From the NCBI GenBank assembly GCA_035578155.1, contig JAPWDM010000046.1, positions 1,953,472 through 2,017,471 on the forward strand: 64,000 nt of DNA. Direction: 5' to 3'. Numbering within the stretch: the first letter of the stretch is position 1; each line of letters opens with the position of its first letter. Position numbers and translations under genes: made by a program. This document shows positions 58,294 through 64,000 of the stretch, piece after piece. Under the pieces are notes generated by a model. That model saw only the letters and a program-made list of their open reading frames with translations, did not search any database and was not told the DNA's origin. The stretch comes from Brachynemurus nebulosus (Eukaryota; Arthropoda; Insecta; Neuroptera; Myrmeleontidae).

Positions 58294-58410
58294 CCCAGCC
58301 TAGTGTGGTGGGTAGTGGGTGGCTGTGGCGGGTGGTAGTGGGTGGTGGGTGGCTGTGGTGGATGGTGGGTGGTGGGTGGCTGTGGTGGGAGGTGGTGTGT
58401 GGTTGTAGGT
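58294..58410 (+). repeat. G/T-rich minisatellite
   Basis: Tandem variants of GGTGGGTGGCTGTGGT over ~115 bp, a strongly strand-biased G-rich tract in an AT-rich region. Runs of GG/GGG at short spacing could form quadruplex structures. The Pro/Thr/His-rich minus-strand frame over it is an artefact. Confidence 0.85.
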
Positions 58411-59100
58411 AGAGATGTCAATTCTCCAAAAAAAAGATCGATTTTTGGATCGATTTAAATCGAAATCAAAAAAATCGGCTAACAAAAATCGATTCTGTGA
58501 GATCGATCTAAAAAATCGAAATTTTGAAATGTTTAATAAAATTAGCTGATAATTTTTGTTTAAAGGACTTACTTGATAGTACATAGGTAATGTTGGTAAT
58601 ATCGTGTAAAAACGCCTTACATTATATTTGTAAAGGCGATGAATGAGTTAACTTTTCAATTATAATTATAAGAAATAAGGCAATTGAATATGTAGGACGA
58701 ATACCACGAATTGAACCAAGTTTATTCAAAAATTTCAAACAAATTGACAAGAAAATGTTTTCTAAATAAGTCGCTTTTGTGGGAAAGGGATCGTCGTTTG
58801 CATAGATAGGTGGTCTCTTCCTTCCTTTTGTATTAATAGTCTGACTCATATGTGTATAGAGCTATCGGAGGGGTTCGTTGATATAACGAGTAAAAAGTGA
58901 CAATTAACAACAAAGTTTTTGGTGTTTCATTTTAACACTTGTTTTTTTGTAGAATTACTATTAAAATGAAGTTATTTTAGGAAAAAATCGGTTATAGATC
59001 TCTTACTTTTAATAATCGATTCATGAATCGATTCAAATGAAAAAAATCGAAAATAGAATCGATTTTTTAAGCTTCGATTTTTATAATTTGTTAAATCACT
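58409..59100. repeat. ATCGAT-rich block, possible decayed hAT-type ends
   Basis: TAGAGATGTCAATTCTCC is followed by clustered ATCGATTT words (58432-58520), and a second ATCGATTC cluster lies at 59010-59080. The clusters are mutually inverted in part. It resembles subterminal regions of some hAT elements, but no closing TIR or target duplication is visible. Confidence 0.35.
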
Positions 59101-59445
59101 ATATTGAGCTGTACTGTGGGCTAGATTACACATAATATAAAATAATAATAATTTTCTTTTTTTGTGGATCCTTAAGGGGAAACACTTTATTATTATGTAT
59201 AAGAATTTGCGTCTGATTTTTTCTAAATAACTAATAAAAACATTCTGAGCACTCATACATGTTCATTGATGTTTTATTGTAAAAATGACATTTTATGTAA
59301 AACTTCGACTTCATTCTACCCTTAAATGTTGATTAAAACTGCTGAAATTTTATGCACATTACATTTTCGAGTCGTAGAACAATTTTTGGTGGTCAGACCA
59401 TAGGAAATAAAATAAAAAAAATTCTCAGTGTCAGGTAGGACCACC

Positions 59446-59450
<5 letters not shown>

Positions 59451-59496
<46 letters not shown>

Positions 59497-59837
59497 CATA
59501 AAGTCCGCCTAGAATATACGGCCGAGCTGATTTTTTAATGAGATCCACTGGGATCTTTCAGGTCCGAAAACGCCCGAAATAAGCTATCGAACCGATTCTA
59601 AAAATTTTCTCACTGAGAGAACTAAATTATTTTAGATGGATATAACTATGCTGCACAAAGTCCGTTTGGGTTCTTGGGTCCCAAAAGTACCAAAACTAAT
59701 TACCCAGCGGATTTTAGAAATTCTTTTACTCCTAGAAAGCTAAACTATTTTAAATAGGTACAGGTCTTAGATGAGATCCGCCAGTGCCCAATATTTGAAA
59801 ATTCGCTATGTTATGCAGATGCTGCAACAGGGGTATT
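59451..59837 (+). mobile_element. Repeat family A, 3' part with TA array and satellite units
   Basis: (TA)n at 59451-59494, then about two 120-bp satellite units (GGGTTCTTGGGTCCCAAAAG, AGCTAAACTATTTTAAATAG), then GAAAATTCGCTATGTTATGC, the stem-loop GCAGATGCTGC and GGGGTATTTTA. Highly similar to 3260-3600 of A1. The 5' half is missing. Confidence 0.8.
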
Positions 59838-61874
59838 TTATAATGCATCAACTGTTTGTTAATTTATGTGGTAAATCCCGCACTGATCAGAAAATTAACA
59901 TAAGTATGTACACGACAAACCTATATACCGGATGAGTTTTTTGATAATTGGGACAAAAGGAAATGCTAATTATGAAGATGATCAATATTCAACTAGCGCC
60001 GTATTATCATGAAAATTTTGGCAAAGGAAAATGCTAAAAATACTAGTCAGAGAGGGGATTCATTTTCAATTAACTGCTTTTATTTCATAAGAATTAGGGC
60101 AAAGGGAAATACTAAAAACGCTAATCAAGTGGATAACTAAAAGTATTTATTTTGGCCAGTTTGACACCCTCACCGGTCTAGTCGATCTTTAAGTATAAAT
60201 TTTGAACATATGGTATGGTGGCAGTTCAACATAATGGATGAAGAATACTTACTCTTTTTTAAATACATAGTTTTATGAATTTTTAAGTAAATGCTATTGT
60301 TCGATTTTTTTCTCAATCCGTATGCTATAAATCAGATATTTTTATGAGGTTTTAAAAGAAAATCCTGATGTCCTTTACAGTACAAGAATTTTAATTTGTA
60401 CATCATGGGAAGACTCATCAGGGATATGAATTAGATTATATTAGTATCTGAACTTTGAACCCTAGACTACCTCTTAATGAAAATTTTACTAGAGCTAATA
60501 ATAAAAAGCTCGAGATAAAAAATATTCTAAATTGAAATCTTATTATGTGTCCGGTTTTTCCTTTAGAAAACCAGGATAAAACCATTGTACATATTAATTC
60601 ACAATAAAGTGATTCAACCGCTTTGATATAATTACGATAAATTCCATGTTCCTACAGAACGATATCTCGAAAAAAACAGAGCAGTAATTTAATATTATTT
60701 CTAAATTCTTTAGTCAATAAACCATTTAAAGAAGATCAACATTAATAATTTGTCAAACAGAAGCTCATTTCCCACGGGAACCTTCAATCTGTATAAAGAT
60801 CATACCATATATTTATTATTTTAAGGTATATGACAATACTAAATTTGATTAAAATTGTTTCAGTATTTTTGATATTATTTTCTATCGTAATAGTAGGCGA
60901 TGGGAACTTTTAAACGGGATACAGATTATTCCATTAGTTATTAAAAAGCACATCATATAAATACGTATCTAAATCAAATTTAATTGAAATTCCTTCAATA
61001 ATTTTGAGGTGACTTCTGTTTCCCACTGGAAATCTTAACTGGGATAAAAATGTTTCTATCAATTATTCCAAAGTGTATAACTTTATATACGAAATCAGAC
61101 TGAAATCGCTTCAGTAATTTTGACTTGACTGAATGGTGCAACAAGATCGGTTGTTTTAAGAATTACTTAAAATTAAGTACTACTTAAACCATACGGTGCA
61201 AATGGGCATAAATGGTAAACACAGTGCGGAAGCGTTAAAGGAAGCACTAGCTGAAGTAATCACGTCGATACGTACTATTAAATTTCCTACATTTAACTGA
61301 ATAACAATAATTATGTACTCAAAAATATTTACTCAAACATGTGATGCATGTGATAATTAATTTTGAAGCTTCCCGTTTTCGATAGAAAATGGATGACATG
61401 TCACGACTCTATTTAGTATAGGGGCCCTACCATAAAGAAGTTTGGAAGGGCATCTAGTGATGAGTTTTGCAAGCTTAACTTGCATTAATCGAGTTCACAG
61501 AATAATCAGAAACCAAGTTGCTATCTCTGCACTAGTAACTAATGGTCGTATTGGGTTGTCGGGTTTGTGCGTTTTCACCAATCCGTACAATCTAGGAGCT
61601 CTCGGGTTCATCTCCACCAAATAATGTCTATCCTTGTCAGTAAAAATACTTTTATTTATTATTAATTAATTTTTTAATTTCTTCGTTATATTTGTTAGTA
61701 GGGTCTGTTTTTAGACGTTTTGTAGGGTAATTTGTTTAAAACATAACTTGTTTAATTTTTGTGAATTTTTTTCGCGCATACGGAACTGCTGTCTCAACTC
61801 CATTACCTAGAATTCTGCCAGTTTGACGATCAAGTCCGGGAAAGGGTAAGCGAAAAAATTCACAAAAAATTTCA
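59838..61874. other. Gene-free stretch with degenerate modules
   Basis: 60755-61135 holds three decayed ~130-bp units with CCCACNGGAA and GANTRAAATYGYTTCAGTA words, related in type to repeat H. GGCAAAGGAAATGCTAA-like words recur at ~59956, 60020 and 60096. No gene supportable. Confidence 0.4.
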
Positions 61875-61968
61875 AACCACAAATTTTAAATTTAAAAATA
61901 AATCCTTTAAAAAAATTTATTTTGATTTATTTCGAAAGGATTTATTTTTAAATTTAAAATTTGTGGTT
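61875..61968. repeat. Perfect 34-bp inverted repeat
   Basis: 61875-61908 (AACCACAAATTTTAAATTTA and on) is the exact inverse of 61935-61968, separated by 26 bp. It abuts element E copy 2. Confidence 0.85.
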
Positions 61969-61973
61969 ATCAT

Positions 61974-62221
61974 AGTTATAATAATTATATTTGTACTTGG
62001 CACAAGAACCGATTTCAACTATTTGTTTTTCTTTTTAAATTTTAAAATACTAATACTAAATGCAGTTGTGTAATTATTTATATAATGTCAGTATTTTTAT
62101 TTTTAATTTTTTCTTTTGTTTATCTATTTATTTGACGTAAGTTATGTTACAATCCAATACTCTGCTGACAAAGTACTTGCCTACATTTCTGCAGATATCT
62201 TTAGATATCTGTTTTTGTCGG
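61974..62221. mobile_element. Element E, copy 2 (one arm)
   Basis: ATAATTATATTTGTACTTGG (~61980) through AGATATCTGTTTTTGTCGG (62203-62221) is co-linear with the right arm of E copy 1 (29920-30053), more diverged, and with no matching left arm. Confidence 0.6.
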
Positions 62222-63152
62222 ATTAACTATCATCTTGTACTTATCCATGAATTGAATATTATTTATGTAATGTACGATCATTTCTATGCTAATACAACAA
62301 AACAATAGAATAATGTGAAAAAAATATATGAAACAATTGTGCGTTTTGTTTCTTGTTTTCGTAATTAATTTTATGTAGATACTTATTTCAAAACGTTCCT
62401 TTATTTTATTCTTCGCATATTATGTATATAAGATGATGTGGATGACAAATAAACTAAAATCTAACATTTATATTTTGAATTTTGTAAAAATAGCAGAATT
62501 TATTTAATTCCTAAACTATTATTATGTATTATTATATGTAACGTAAAAGCCCTTATAACGGAACACTATTTTTAGGTGTATAATTAAACTGGCTTATAAA
62601 AATTAACAAACAAATTAAACACCAATTTTTTTTCTTAATAAGCATGAAAGAAAGTCTTTTAATCCAATGAATATGTTTTTAAAAAAATACAACCCAAAAA
62701 TTTTTATTTATTAATGTTTTCTTTTACAAAATGTCGACATCTATATGCAAACAAAGATATATTAATGACGCTAGGATTTGGGAACCGATATACAAACAGA
62801 CGTGTAATATGAGTAATATGACACATAGAGTAACATCTAGACGTCAAAGTAGGCAACATAGAATGTTTTAAGTATAGGACATAAATAAAGGATCAAAATA
62901 CTGTATTCAACAAAAATTGTTTAATATTTATAATTATGTATTTCTTTAATTAAGTAAGGAAACATTAAATGCGAGGTGAATTTAAATTGAAAAATAATTA
63001 TTCTATTAATAATAATTTCTGTTATCGGAGGTTTCTTTCAGAAATAACTTTATTAATATATAAATGTCAAAAGTGTTCGGACATATGAGCGCGTTCCGAT
63101 ATGGGGACTTTTACGTTATATGTTGTATCAAAGTTACACTTTACACTGTGTG

Positions 63153-63155
<3 letters not shown>
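62222..63155. other. Unassigned AT-rich stretch
   Basis: No supportable feature. Confidence 0.35.
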
Positions 63156-63224
<69 letters not shown>

Positions 63225-63237
63225 TATATATACATAC

Positions 63238-63309
<72 letters not shown>
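63156..63309. repeat. Long (TA)n microsatellite
   Basis: About 75 TA units with CA/AA interruptions near 63220-63250. It cuts into the pseudogene on its right. Confidence 0.9.
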
Positions 63310-63312
<3 letters not shown>

Positions 63313-63317
63313 GGCGT

Positions 63318-64000
63318 CCCAAAAGTCAAAATATCGTTGGGTTTCAAGATATTGATACTTTTATGGATTTCAGGAAAATCGACAATTTTGATCAGATTTT
63401 CGAGTACCACAGCGGCAAGACTTGATTTTACCAATCCTAAGTCTTCAGAAAAGTAGTTCAAATGCGAATGAAGGAAATGAACTAAGAGACTCACGAGGCA
63501 ACCAAATCTTTGAAAATTTTGGAGCATGTTATTTATAATATTTTCATAATTGGAACTTTTCCTAAGAAGTTCTTCTATTGGATTTCCTAAGAAGTTCTTA
63601 AAAGTTTTTTTTAACGATACCCATGCTGCCAATTCTATAGGAGTCCGTTTTCCATCGAAGTTCATCTTTCATTAGTTTTCGTATCTCGGGTCCAACAAAA
63701 ATATCTTCAGTTTAACTTCAGACAAAGATGAATACTGTTTAGAAACACCTGAATCCATCGCCTTGATTCGCCCATCGCCATACTTGAATCTGAAGCCTTC
63801 ACAAATTTTTTCATAAGACCAAGTTTTATGTGCAAAGGAAGTAGTAAGATTTTCTCATGTGGGACTAAATTCTGTCGAACTATATTTTTACTTCCTGATT
63901 TCAAATTAATTCTTGCTGGCTATTCTTTTCTTCTATAATATTTTGCTCTGTTCTCGCCATCCCATTCACATAAAAAACATGGATATTTTGTATAACCACT
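63318..64000 (-). pseudogene. Pseudogene of a multicopy arthropod protein with KYPCFLCEWD and LLPLHIKLGLMK motifs; function unknown
   Basis: Reading the minus strand from the window edge: SGYTKYPCFLCEWDG, one stop, GSKNIVRQNLVPHEKILLLP, LHIKLGLMKKFVKA (63780-64000). A shifted frame then gives SLSEVKL and another [15 protein letters not shown] (~63665-63720). An open part follows (63665-63320): [53 protein letters not shown]. The order matches a protein family that is highly multicopy in arthropods, without known function as far as I can state; it looks like part of a mobile element. At least two frameshifts and one stop are present, and the 3' end is cut off by the TA array. The gene continues beyond the window on the right. 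Confidence 0.65.

Noticed and set aside
58300..58584. Pro/Thr/His-rich minus-strand ORF
   Set aside because: A translation of the G/T-rich minisatellite.
61442..61624. 60-residue ORF near 61.5 kb
   Set aside because: No homology signal, no conserved motif, and lies in repeat-like DNA.

Overview
This is a eukaryotic window, very AT-rich and almost entirely repetitive, most likely from an arthropod (an insect, possibly hemipteran). The reasons are the transposon mix (RTE-like retrotransposon with a CATCATCA tail, TTF-finger hAT, mariner, Tc1, pogo/Tigger with a C-terminal PHD-like finger, Phantom-like MULE, Harbinger, Crypton), the abundant long (TA)n arrays, and the absence of any host multi-exon gene, rRNA or intact tRNA. 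No intact host protein-coding gene can be supported. Every recognisable coding stretch belongs to a transposable element (TE) or to a multicopy repeat-like ORF, and nearly all are broken.

Layout. 1-11.7 kb: a ~0.97 kb MITE, a full-length copy of repeat family A with an internal 120-bp satellite, a Crypton-like tyrosine recombinase remnant (5.4-6.2 kb) and degenerate repeat modules. 12.98-18.08 kb: a four-level nest in which a TA-flanked MITE holds a Tc1 foldback, which holds a family B element, which holds a 5'-truncated RTE-like element with a 14-bp target duplication. 19-32 kb: a 147-bp-unit repeat, an orphan transposase N-terminus (20.6 kb), a 2.39-kb giant palindrome (22.9-25.3 kb), several palindromic MITEs and a deleted pogo-like element. 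33.5-37.1 kb: two B copies head-to-head around a Harbinger transposase scrap. 37.6-45.6 kb: family F repeats split by an LTR-like insert, itself next to a 5.4-kb hAT element with an 8-bp target duplication. That hAT is broken by one stop codon and by a family A insertion behind its second codon. 45.6-47.7 kb: a foldback element with tandem-repeat arms and an 8-9-bp target duplication. 48-53 kb: another B copy, a MULE derivative and a mariner foldback. 54-64 kb: further repeats, an AT-rich palindrome, a G-rich minisatellite and, at the right edge, a frameshifted pseudogene of a repeat-associated protein family of unknown function.

Two themes stand out. (1) Families A and B have the architecture of Helentron-associated (DINE/HINE-type) elements: a terminal 5' short repeat, its inverted copy just inside the 3' end, a 3' stem-loop, insertion at T-T, and an internal TA microsatellite plus tandem modules. 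They account for 9 of the 11 long (TA)n arrays. (2) Cut-and-paste elements here repeatedly exist as snapback forms, in which one arm is an antisense copy of the other including transposase codons. The nests give unusually clean empty-site evidence and a relative insertion order.
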